From Mucilaginibacter mali (GTDB lineage Bacteria > Bacteroidota > Bacteroidia > Sphingobacteriales > Sphingobacteriaceae), in NCBI RefSeq assembly GCF_013283875.1, contig NZ_CP054139.1:5146001-5210000 (forward strand): a stretch of DNA of 64,000 nucleotides, given 5' to 3'. The notes under the pieces were generated by a model. It was not told where the DNA came from, searched no databases, and was given only the letters and a program-made list of their open reading frames with translations. A program made the translations under genes and the position numbers. Shown in pieces: positions 52,137 through 60,739 of this stretch (its first letter is position 1; every line of letters begins with the position of its first letter).

Positions 52137-54821
52137 TTATTGCGCTTTTTTAGCCGTATCCTTTTTTGCTGCGGTGCTATCACGTTTAAGCGGCACAGGA
52201 ACTTTTTTTACCGAATCGGTCTTTGTAGCTGTGCTTTTTCCCGTTGATGGTACGAGTGCTTCTTTAGCAGCTGGCGCAGCAACCTTTACCGAATCACCAG
52301 CGATGGGCGGCGTTTTAGCAGGTGAGCCTTTTACCGGGGCCCCTTTTGCTGATGCTTTGCCCGGAGCGCTTTTTTTAGGCTGATCTTTTTCGTCGGGCTG
52401 CGGCTTTTTAGGGTTGATGACATCCTGTTTTGATGCGGGCCGCTCCTTGGGCTTCCATATAAAGCCTTTTAGGATCTTGTCGTCGTCCTTAGCTTGCTTA
52501 ATATTAATGGCATGATGTTCGGGCTTAAGAATAAACGCGGCGGTTGTTACTTCTCCGTTCTTCATGTTCACCTCAATGCGGCTGGCCATCGAGTGGGTCA
52601 GTTCGGTTACCTTGTCTTTTTTACGGTTAAAGTAGATGGCCTCGGCGTTGCCGTTTACCGTAGCGCGCGATATTTTGCTATCCTTAAAAAACACCCGCAT
52701 GCGCTTGCCTGCCACCTGGTTGAAGAAAGCCGAGTCGCTTTTTTCGATATGCACAATAAACGCCGATGGATAAATATCCATATTATCGGCTTTCTTATTC
52801 TTCATGGCCAGGTTAATGGTGTCGCCCGAGATCTGCGCGCCCTGCGACCAGTACATCGGCTTGATATAACTGCGGATCACCGAATCGGAACTTGAATAGA
52901 ACAGGGAATCGGCCTTACCCTGCAGATCTGATTTAAAGATCTTTACGTTATGGTGCGCGCTCAATATCCTGATGCGGGAGGAATCGCTCAGCTTCGGCGC
53001 CATTTTCAGCGAATCGGCGTGCAGCTTTGCTTTTAGTATAGAATCGGCCTGTAGCTTCTTTTTATCTACCGGTAATTTAACGCCGGGTTTGGCATCGGGC
53101 TTTTTGTCGGTCGCCGCTTTGGCATTAGCCTGCGCTTTGCCATCTGCCGCCGGTTTTTTTGCATCGGCTGCAACTTTCTTTTGTGTAGTATCGGGCGCTG
53201 GTTTTGGGAACAATGGCCGGTTGATATAATCCGGCTTTTCAAAAATAAGCGCTGGCATATCGGCCGATAAAAACTTAGGCATTGTTTTGGCCGTGTAGGG
53301 CACAAAAGGCTTGCGCGGTTTAATACTGGTATCGCGGATGCCAGCTAACCGGCGCTTCTCCTGCAGATCCTTTAGCGCTTTGTAAGTTAACACCTGTGTT
53401 TCCAGTGTATCGGCACCAATGTACATGGTATCGGTCTTCGACTTTTTAACCGAATCTTTTGGCGCCATAACCGGTTTGGCGTTTTTTTTCGCGGTATCGG
53501 CCAATGCGGTGTTTACATTTTTAATAGCGTTGGTAACCGCCTTATCGCTTACCGGCGGCAGGTTCTTCGCGGCGTTGAGGGCTTTGTTTACATCGGCTGG
53601 TTTAATATTATTAGCCAATGGTACAGTATTTTTAACCGCAGGGTTTTTAGCGATGGCTTTCGCCAGCGAATCGGCTTTGCCCGGAGATAGTTTTTTTACG
53701 GCATCAATAGCCTTGTTCACATCGGCGGCCTTCACATCCTTAACCAGCGGCATGGCATTTTTAACAGCGGGATTCTTTGCGATCGCCTTAGCCATCGAAT
53801 CGGCTTTGGCAGTTGGCAATGTTTTTGGCAGGTTGGTTTTTACTACGGCATGTATAATGCTATCGCCCGGCGCCACTTCGCCAGTTTTTTTACTGCCTGC
53901 TGCCGACTGCGTACTGCCAACTGCTTTAGTGCTGTCGCTCTTTTCTGTAATTAAAATGGCGTAAGGCTTTTGGGTGATCACCGCCTTATCCTCGGCCTTA
54001 AAATACTCACCGAGGTTACCTTTCAGTATCATCTTTTGTTCCTTATCCTCAAAGGTGATGTTTTTGATCGCCTTGCCATAGCCCTTCAGTTTATCGTAAA
54101 ACAAGCTATCGCCCTTTAGCGATTTGGTGCCCTGGCTATAACGGTTCTTCTTGCCGAAGAATGCTTGCTCGGTTTTGGTGTTGTAGGTGCCGTTCTCGGT
54201 ATACAGCGTGTCCTTGTCCTTTTTTCCGTAGATATGCGTCGGCCCGTAAAAATAGGTGATGCGGCTGCCCGAGTTATAGCGCATGGTATCGGTTTTGATC
54301 AACGCGTCGGGACTGGTGGTTACTACGTTATACCTGAAATAGGCATCGCGGGTATTGGCGTCGTAATAGCCGTTGGTGCTGGTCAGTACGTTATCCTTGT
54401 TCACCAGCTTGCCGCCATTTACATAAGTGCCATATTTAGTGGCTGTATTATAGTTGAACAGGTTAGTGGTCAGCGTGGCGTCCTTATCAACCATACGTAC
54501 GTGATTTGTCAGGATGGCTATTTTGGTTTTGTCGTCGTAGTTTAACTGATCGGCATATACGTGCAGCGTATCGCCCTGGGTAATTACCACATGACCATAG
54601 CAATCTATAATATTGGTGTTGGGATAGATAATGGTACTATCGGCACGCAGGGTAGAGAACTTTTGCTGGAACACCCCATTGATCACCACCGACACATCTT
54701 GTCCATTTAATTTAAAACCATGCCCCGTTTTAGAATCAATCAGGTTGATGGTGTTTTTTTGCTGGGCCATGGCAGCCGCGGCAAGTATCAGTATTATAGA
54801 CGTTAAGAGCAGTTTCCTCAC
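52137..54821 (-). CDS. OstA/LptA-like periplasmic protein with Lys/Ala-rich insertions
   Basis: An 894-residue exported protein. Residues ~25-290 form the OstA-like beta-jellyroll: NIIDCYGHVVITQGDTLHVYADQL and TLYTENGTYNTKTEQAFF repeats, as in LPS-transport LptA. Residues ~338-421 hold two copies of a 43-residue unit (KADSMAKAIAKNPAVKN / KADSLAKAIAKNPAVKN). A second OstA segment (~620-800) has VKIFKSDLQGKADSLFY and INLAMKNKKADNMDIYP. The last ~90 residues are Lys/Pro/Ala-rich. Lipopolysaccharide transport is the likely process, by fold. It is divergent from tilS. Confidence 0.8.
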   Translation of the reverse strand: MRKLLLTSIILILAAAAMAQQKNTINLIDSKTGHGFKLNGQDVSVVINGVFQQKFSTLRADSTIIYPNTNIIDCYGHVVITQGDTLHVYADQLNYDDKTKIAILTNHVRMVDKDATLTTNLFNYNTATKYGTYVNGGKLVNKDNVLTSTNGYYDANTRDAYFRYNVVTTSPDALIKTDTMRYNSGSRITYFYGPTHIYGKKDKDTLYTENGTYNTKTEQAFFGKKNRYSQGTKSLKGDSLFYDKLKGYGKAIKNITFEDKEQKMILKGNLGEYFKAEDKAVITQKPYAILITEKSDSTKAVGSTQSAAGSKKTGEVAPGDSIIHAVVKTNLPKTLPTAKADSMAKAIAKNPAVKNAMPLVKDVKAADVNKAIDAVKKLSPGKADSLAKAIAKNPAVKNTVPLANNIKPADVNKALNAAKNLPPVSDKAVTNAIKNVNTALADTAKKNAKPVMAPKDSVKKSKTDTMYIGADTLETQVLTYKALKDLQEKRRLAGIRDTSIKPRKPFVPYTAKTMPKFLSADMPALIFEKPDYINRPLFPKPAPDTTQKKVAADAKKPAADGKAQANAKAATDKKPDAKPGVKLPVDKKKLQADSILKAKLHADSLKMAPKLSDSSRIRILSAHHNVKIFKSDLQGKADSLFYSSSDSVIRSYIKPMYWSQGAQISGDTINLAMKNKKADNMDIYPSAFIVHIEKSDSAFFNQVAGKRMRVFFKDSKISRATVNGNAEAIYFNRKKDKVTELTHSMASRIEVNMKNGEVTTAAFILKPEHHAINIKQAKDDDKILKGFIWKPKERPASKQDVINPKKPQPDEKDQPKKSAPGKASAKGAPVKGSPAKTPPIAGDSVKVAAPAAKEALVPSTGKSTATKTDSVKKVPVPLKRDSTAAKKDTAKKAQ

Positions 54822-54838
54822 GTTGGCAAAATTAACTT

Positions 54839-54869
54839 TTTGGTTGCGCTTATTAAATTAATAATTTTG
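54839..54869 (+). promoter_or_regulatory. Bacteroidota-type promoter of tilS
   Basis: TTTG at 54839-54842 and TAATTTTG at 54862-54869, 19 bp apart. The box ends four bases before the ATG, suggesting a leaderless or near-leaderless mRNA. Confidence 0.55.
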
Positions 54870-54873
54870 ATGA

Positions 54874-56208
54874 ATGCTGCCTGTGCAACGTTTCACCCAT
54901 TTTATTGCCCAAAACCGGCTTTTTAATGCCGGTAGCAAAATATTGGCGGCGGTTAGCGGCGGCATGGATTCGGTGCTGATGGCCCGTTTATTAGCCGAAG
55001 CGGGGTATACTTTCGGCATAGCCCATTGCAATTTCCAGCTGCGCGGCGCCGAGGCCGATGCCGACCAAAGCTTTTGCCGTCAACTGGCGCAGGAACTGAA
55101 CGTTGAATTTCACAGCATCAATTTTGATACGGCCAATTACGCTGCGCGGCATAAAATATCTATACAAATGGCTGCACGGCAACTGCGGTATCAATGGTTC
55201 GATCAGTTAAGTGCCAGGCATGGCTATACTACCATTGCTTTGGCACATCACCAAAACGATGCTATCGAAACAATATTGTTGAACCTTACCCGCGGCACCG
55301 GGATAGCCGGGCTGCACGGGATATTACCCGTTAACGGTAAGCTGGTGAGGCCCTTGCTTTTTTTGCAACGGCTGGAGATAGCCGATATCATCAGCCAAAA
55401 TAAAATCGCCTATGTAGAGGACAGCAGCAACGCCTCGGCCAAATACGCCCGCAACAAGATCCGGCTGGAGGTAGTGCCAAAACTAAAAGAACTGAACCCC
55501 GCCCTCGAAGAGACCTTTGAGCATAACCTTCAGCATTTTCGCCAGTTGGAACAATTGCTGGAGGCCGAACTTGACCGCCAGCGCCTACGCTTTACCGGGC
55601 ACGACGATGAACTGCACCTGCCCATCGATGCCGTAAAAACCATGTACCCGCAACAACTTTTGCTGTACAACCTGCTAAAACCCTACGGCTTTAACCGCGA
55701 ACATGCCGATAGCATCATCGCATCGCTGGATAAGCATTCGGGGCGCTTGTTTGAATCGGCTGATTATACCTTAGTACTTGATAGGGGCACCCTGATCCTA
55801 AAGAAAAAATCCGGTGCCGGCCTGCAGGGCATCGGCATAAATGAAGGATGCACCGAAATAATTTACGGGCGCTTCCGTTTAACTTTACTGCACGATGATA
55901 GCCCGCTGGTGGTTAGGGATAACCCCATGGCCACATCTGTTGATGCTGCATTACTGGTATATCCGCTTATTGTGAGGCCCTGGCAGCCGGGCGATGTTTT
56001 TTACCCGCTGGGGATGACATCGAAGCAAAAACTGAGCGATTTTTTTGTGCATCAGAAAACCCCGCTGCATCAAAAAAACGAAGTGCCTGTGCTGGTAAAC
56101 GGCAACGGTGATATTATTTGGCTTGGTGGTTACCGGCTTGATAACCGTTATAAAGTAAGCGATAACACTAAAAAAGTTACTATATTCGAACTGTATAAAA
56201 CGCCATGA
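54874..56208 (+). CDS. tilS: tRNA(Ile)-lysidine synthase
   Basis: A 444-residue cytoplasmic enzyme that turns C34 of the CAU anticodon of tRNA-Ile2 into lysidine, allowing AUA reading. AAVSGGMDSVLMARLLA carries the SGGxDS PP-loop; CNFQLRG and LAHHQNDAIETILLNLTRG are family blocks. The C-terminal part (WQPGDVFYPLGMTSKQKLSDFF) is the TilS C-terminal tRNA-binding domain. The ATG at 54874 agrees with the usual N-terminus. Confidence 0.95.
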   Translation: MLPVQRFTHFIAQNRLFNAGSKILAAVSGGMDSVLMARLLAEAGYTFGIAHCNFQLRGAEADADQSFCRQLAQELNVEFHSINFDTANYAARHKISIQMAARQLRYQWFDQLSARHGYTTIALAHHQNDAIETILLNLTRGTGIAGLHGILPVNGKLVRPLLFLQRLEIADIISQNKIAYVEDSSNASAKYARNKIRLEVVPKLKELNPALEETFEHNLQHFRQLEQLLEAELDRQRLRFTGHDDELHLPIDAVKTMYPQQLLLYNLLKPYGFNREHADSIIASLDKHSGRLFESADYTLVLDRGTLILKKKSGAGLQGIGINEGCTEIIYGRFRLTLLHDDSPLVVRDNPMATSVDAALLVYPLIVRPWQPGDVFYPLGMTSKQKLSDFFVHQKTPLHQKNEVPVLVNGNGDIIWLGGYRLDNRYKVSDNTKKVTIFELYKTP

Positions 56209-56687
56209 CAGATAATTCGGTATTTACAGAAAAGCAATACCTGGGCCGCGAATGGATACCCATTACCATTCGCCTGGTGTTGGCCATGTTTTGTTTCGCG
56301 GCCTACTTTTTTACCGACGAACGCGAACGCAATGGCGATCTGCTGCTGGTAGTTGGCTTCGCCATTATCATCATATCCATCCTGATGGGGTTTTTGCTGC
56401 ACTTCCGCACCCGGGTAATTAACAAAAGCATTTTGGTTGACGGCCTGTGGAGTAGCAAACTGGTAAAGATAGACCTGAACAGCATTGTTAAGGCCGAAAA
56501 AGGCAGCTACAGCCGCTACCTGTTTAACAACCCGGTATACAACCTGCACAAAAGCGGCACCATCCGCTTCTACACGGCTGGCAACGACGCCATCCACCTC
56601 ACCGACCGCGACGGCCTTGTCTACATCATCGGCTCGCAACACGCTAACGAGTTTTTGCGGGCGATAAAAGAGGAGATGAAGGGTTAG
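56205..56687 (+). CDS. Two-helix membrane protein of unknown function
   Basis: A 160-residue protein. Two hydrophobic helices (~17-37 and ~46-65) are followed by a ~95-residue soluble part with basic and aromatic residues (RVINKSILVDGLWSSKLVKI), possibly PH-like. It overlaps the tilS stop by four bases (ATGA), so translation is coupled. No family was recognised. Confidence 0.7.
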   Translation: MTDNSVFTEKQYLGREWIPITIRLVLAMFCFAAYFFTDERERNGDLLLVVGFAIIIISILMGFLLHFRTRVINKSILVDGLWSSKLVKIDLNSIVKAEKGSYSRYLFNNPVYNLHKSGTIRFYTAGNDAIHLTDRDGLVYIIGSQHANEFLRAIKEEMKG

Positions 56688-57346
56688 AGATTAGTGATTA
56701 GTTGATCAGAGATTAGTTTCCTGTATACTTTCAACGTTCCCTCCCTGGGAAGGGGCGCGGTGGACTTGCGTTATGGCTGGGAGGGGTTTAGCCGCTATAT
56801 CTTCTGTTCAATTCAGAAAAAAATGAACAAAAATCCTCGTTTTTTGAACAAAAATTGAACACGTAATTTACTGATTTATAATTCAATATATGCGTTTGTT
56901 CAGAATTTCAATTTTTCTCCTAACGGCCTTTTTTCTTGGTATTTACATATTCATTAATCTATCGAAAATAACATTGCAGATACCAAACTGAAAATAATAC
57001 AACCTAAGTTGCGCAACAGCCACTCAAGGGAAAAGTAATAGGCCCCTGCGGCTATGAGCAAACCAACATTAATGAAAGCACAACCGATCATCCGATGAGA
57101 TTGCCACGCTATCGCTCGCAATGACAATATCTTTTAATGTCATTTAACCATTAGAGGCCCGCCGGATTTTTATAACTCAACATGACATGTATGTTTTTCC
57201 GCTGAAGCCTCACCCTGCCCTCTCCAGAGGAGAGGGTTCCAAAGTCTCCCCCTTTGGGGGAGATTTAGAGGGGGCTTTCATCGGCATGTCATAAAAACCA
57301 TTAGAGGCCGCCGGGATTATATTACTCAGCATGACGGGATGGGTAA
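56688..57346. other. Intergenic region with repeat fragments, no gene seen
   Basis: 57099-57125 is a 27-base fragment identical to 18434-18460 (family B). 57148-57186 and 57298-57335 are a diverged direct repeat around CCATTAGAGGC. 57210-57275 holds CTCTCC/GGAGAG and CCCCCTTTGGGGG inversions. 56800-57000 is AT-rich and featureless. Confidence 0.65.
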
Positions 57347-58063
57347 TTAGCGATCTATCGCCTTATGATACTCCTCCAAAGCCCTATCCAGCGGCTGGCC
57401 TTCATTGTGGATGCAATCGCAAAAAGCCATGCAGGCTTGCGGATTTTTGCTGTTGGGGCATTGTGCGGTGCAATCTTGCATGGTGTTGCGGGGCTTTATG
57501 TCAAATACCGTAACAATGGTAAGCACCAATAGGGCAACAGCTGCAAACGCCCCTGCAAAAAATTTAGCAGGAAACTTGTTACTTATAGCCATTGGGGCTG
57601 GTTCGTTAATAATAGCAACGGGCTGCTTAAAGGGGAGTATGTATTTCAGCCTGTCGTAATACCAGCACAGCAGGTACAGGCAGGCCATTACCATCAGCGG
57701 AGAGGAAACGAGAGAGCCGTCAAACCGCACTGCCAGCGAGAGGATGCATATATTAAGGATGATTGGGAAGTAAAGCAGTACACCCAGCAGCGCCGTGCGG
57801 GGGATCAGCAAAAGGATAGCCGCTGTAACCTGCGCAATACCAATAAAGGTATAATAGTAGCCAGTATGGCTCAGCGCCTCCAGGTAATGCCCCATAGGGT
57901 GGTTGTTGGATAGCGAAGTGAACCGCTCGCCCATGATCTTCACCATGCCCGATGGGATAAAGCCGGCGGCCAGCGCTACCCGGGTAAAAACGGTGAAATA
58001 ACGCATCCATTTGTTATGGATAGCCTGGCGGTGCAGGCGGTCTATCTTGTATAGTAATTTCAT
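57347..58063 (-). CDS. DoxX-like membrane protein with a C-terminal periplasmic Cys cluster
   Basis: A 238-residue membrane protein. The first ~145 residues have four or five hydrophobic helices (FTRVALAAGFIPSGMVKIMG at the N-terminus) like DoxX-family proteins. One more helix (~168-187) is followed by a ~50-residue tail with C198, C202, C211, C215 and C217 (DCTAQC ... CMAFCDC). The tail could bind a metal or form disulfides. The redox partner is unknown. The topology is inferred, not computed. Confidence 0.72.
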   Translation of the reverse strand: MKLLYKIDRLHRQAIHNKWMRYFTVFTRVALAAGFIPSGMVKIMGERFTSLSNNHPMGHYLEALSHTGYYYTFIGIAQVTAAILLLIPRTALLGVLLYFPIILNICILSLAVRFDGSLVSSPLMVMACLYLLCWYYDRLKYILPFKQPVAIINEPAPMAISNKFPAKFFAGAFAAVALLVLTIVTVFDIKPRNTMQDCTAQCPNSKNPQACMAFCDCIHNEGQPLDRALEEYHKAIDR

Positions 58064-58237
58064 TTTATAAAAAGTACTTTGTTTTGCAAAGTTATTATTT
58101 TATTTAATAATACCCCCATCTGCTTTTATTTTAAAACAATGTGCCGGTGTACTTGTTATCAACCATTCGCAGGGTTACAAATCGTTCCCCGTCAAAGCAA
58201 CAAGCAATTTTAGCATATCACAAAATCTACCTGGTAA

Positions 58238-59821
58238 ATGTCCTCAAGTAATAGCCTGCTATCGGTATCGGATAAGTTTTTGGAAGGTGGCGGCGAAATG
58301 GGGGCTTTAACCCGGTCGTTCAATTGGGCGGCCACCACGCTGGGGCATCCCGATACCTGGCCGCAAAGCCTGCTGGCTACGGTAAGCCTTATCCTTAACT
58401 CGCGTTTCCCTATGTTTTTGTGGTGGGGGCCGCAACTTATCCAATTTTATAATGATGCGTACCGGCCAAGCCTGGGCAATAACGGCAAGCACCCAACAGC
58501 ATTGGGCCAGGCGGGCGAAGATTGCTGGCCCGAGATATGGCCCATCATCAAGCCATTGATAGACCAGGTACTGGCCGGCGGCGAATCGACCTGGAGCGAA
58601 GACCAGCTGATTCCCATTTATCGCAATAACAGTCTGGAGGATGTTTACTGGACCTTTAGCTATAGCAAGGTGCGCGATGATAAGGGCGATATTGCCGGTG
58701 TGCTGGTTACCTGTAACGAGACGACAGAGAAGGTACGATCGTACAATGCTATTAAAAGGGCCAGCCAGGAACTGGAGCTGGCCGTTGAAGCCGCCGACCT
58801 GGGCACCTGGGACCTGAACCCTAAAACCGGCAAATTTATGGGTAATACCCGGCTGAAAGAATGGTTCGGCCTGCCGCCTGATGAGGAAATTGCCCTCGGC
58901 GACGCGCTAAATTCTGTTATCGAAGCCGACCGGGATAACGTTACCGAAGCCATTACCAAAGCCACAGAAAAAGGCTCGGACGGGAATTATCATATTGTTT
59001 ATACCATCGTCAATAAAAAAAACAAGGTGCAGCGGGTTGTAGAGGCCAATGGTCGCGCTGTGTTTGATAGTGATGGCAACGCTACCCGCCTGAGCGGTAT
59101 TTTGCAGGATGTTACCGATGATTACCAGATCCAGCAGCGAAAGGATGAATTTATCAGCGTGGCCAGTCATGAGTTAAAAACGCCTATTACTACGCTAAAT
59201 GCGTCGATGCAGATCTTGCAGCGGCTAATGAAGACCGACCCGACATCAGACAAGGTGCCAATGTTTATTAATAAGGCCAATAACAACCTTAACAAACTGG
59301 TGCGCCTGCTTGATGACCTGCTGAACGTTACCCGCATACAACAAGGTCAGCTGGCGCTTAACAAAACGATGTTTAATTTGGTTGATCTGATACAGGACTG
59401 CACCGACCACGTGCGCATGAACGGCGAACACGAGGTGATACTAAGTGGCGACAATGAGCTGATGATCTATGCCGATTACCGCCGTATAGACCAGGTGCTG
59501 GTAAACCTGGTGAACAACGCTGTGAAGTACGCCCCCCAATCAAAAAATATCGAGATAGATATCAGCCATACTGCCAACTTCGTCACTGTTTCCGTGCGCG
59601 ACCATGGCATCGGCATCAACCCCGATAAGTTGCCACATTTGTTCGACAGGTATTATCGGGTGGATGCCTTAGGCCACCAATTCTCGGGGCTGGGTTTGGG
59701 CTTGTACATCAGTTCCGAAATTATCGGGCGCCATGGCGGGCAGATCGGCGTGGAAAGCCAGCGGGGCGAGGGTAGCCGGTTTTGGTTTACGCTGCCGATA
59801 AATGAGGAGGAGGAGGTTTAA
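58238..59821 (+). CDS. PAS-domain sensor histidine kinase
   Basis: A 527-residue sensor kinase with no clear membrane helix. Two PAS-type domains (~25-165, ending GVLVTCNETTEKV, and ~176-295, ending LSGILQDVTD) precede HisKA (FISVASHELKTPITTL, H311) and the HATPase domain (LVNNAVKYA, DHGIGI, GLGLGLYISSEI). The N-terminal LGHPDTWPQSLLATV block is common in phytochrome-like and PAS kinases. No response regulator is adjacent; the lone receiver at 62689 is ~2.9 kb away. The signal is unknown. Confidence 0.9.
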   Translation: MSSSNSLLSVSDKFLEGGGEMGALTRSFNWAATTLGHPDTWPQSLLATVSLILNSRFPMFLWWGPQLIQFYNDAYRPSLGNNGKHPTALGQAGEDCWPEIWPIIKPLIDQVLAGGESTWSEDQLIPIYRNNSLEDVYWTFSYSKVRDDKGDIAGVLVTCNETTEKVRSYNAIKRASQELELAVEAADLGTWDLNPKTGKFMGNTRLKEWFGLPPDEEIALGDALNSVIEADRDNVTEAITKATEKGSDGNYHIVYTIVNKKNKVQRVVEANGRAVFDSDGNATRLSGILQDVTDDYQIQQRKDEFISVASHELKTPITTLNASMQILQRLMKTDPTSDKVPMFINKANNNLNKLVRLLDDLLNVTRIQQGQLALNKTMFNLVDLIQDCTDHVRMNGEHEVILSGDNELMIYADYRRIDQVLVNLVNNAVKYAPQSKNIEIDISHTANFVTVSVRDHGIGINPDKLPHLFDRYYRVDALGHQFSGLGLGLYISSEIIGRHGGQIGVESQRGEGSRFWFTLPINEEEEV

Positions 59822-59826
59822 AAACC

Positions 59827-59940
59827 GACACGAAATTTTCCTGAATTAATCGGATTACACCAATTTTTTGAATGGCGATCCTTTTAATTCGTGTAATTCG
59901 ATTAAATTGTATAAAGCTTAAAAATCAATTCGTGCTGACA
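59827..59940. repeat. AATTCGTG-type dispersed repeat, copy 2
   Basis: It starts GACACGAAA, contains TTAATTCGTGTAATTCG and ends AATTCGTGCTGAC. Related to 24310-24420. The rest of the gap holds the next gene's promoter. Confidence 0.55.
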
Positions 59941-59975
59941 CTCAAATCCTGACATTCCCCTTACCCATAATTCCC

Positions 59976-59983
59976 TATTTTTG
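59976..59983 (+). promoter_or_regulatory. TAnnTTTG promoter box of the HAD phosphatase gene
   Basis: TATTTTTG lies 23 bp before the ATG. The TTG element is not obvious. Confidence 0.45.
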
Positions 59984-60006
59984 CCCCAACACAAACTCCC
60001 CTGCCC

Positions 60007-60618
60007 ATGGCTGCCGATAACGCTAAATTTAAAAAACTGCTTGAACTATCCCGTGGCGATTACAAAGCTTTCCTGTACGATTGCGACGGCACCCTGGCCG
60101 ATAATATGCCCGCCCATACCGATACCTACATCCGCATTGCCGCAAATGACGGTGTTGATATTGACGGCGCCCTGATAGACGAACTGGCCGGCTGGCCCAT
60201 CCCCGAAGTAGTTAAGGAAATTAACAAGCGCTATAATAGCAACTTCGATCCGGACAAATTCGCGGCCGATAAATATGAACTGTTTTACAACGAATATATC
60301 GAACGTATAAAACCCATCGAGTACGTTACCGACCATTTAATAGCCCATGCGGGTAAGTTAAAAATTGGCGTGGTATCGGGCGGCACCCGCCAGGCCATTA
60401 TCAAAACCCTGCAGGTACTGGGTATACTGGACCTGGTTGATGTGCTGGTATGCGCGGGCGAGACGCCCAACGGCAAACCCTTCCCCGATCCTTTTTTATT
60501 AGCCGCCCGGCAACTGGGGGTACAACCGCAGGAGTGCCTGGTGTTTGAAGACGGCAACCCCGGCGTAGCAGCCGCAAAAGCTGCCGGTATGCCCTGGATA
60601 AGGATAGATAAAGTGTGA
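60007..60618 (+). CDS. HAD-superfamily phosphatase (beta-phosphoglucomutase-like)
   Basis: A 203-residue HAD enzyme. YDCDGTLADN gives nucleophile D25 and D27; VVSGGTRQ is motif II; PDPFLLAARQLGVQPQECLVFEDGNPG holds motifs III and IV. The helical cap sits between residues ~30 and 110. It may be a beta-phosphoglucomutase-like or sugar-phosphate phosphatase. It is monocistronic. Confidence 0.88.
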   Translation: MAADNAKFKKLLELSRGDYKAFLYDCDGTLADNMPAHTDTYIRIAANDGVDIDGALIDELAGWPIPEVVKEINKRYNSNFDPDKFAADKYELFYNEYIERIKPIEYVTDHLIAHAGKLKIGVVSGGTRQAIIKTLQVLGILDLVDVLVCAGETPNGKPFPDPFLLAARQLGVQPQECLVFEDGNPGVAAAKAAGMPWIRIDKV

Positions 60619-60739
60619 TCATCCCACTATTAACCAATAGTAGAGCATCTGTACTATATTTTCTTAATTGTAATAAAAATAGCTGCTTTCATTATAAAAG
60701 AAAGTAATACTTCATCATATTTGCGTATCAGTTTATGAT

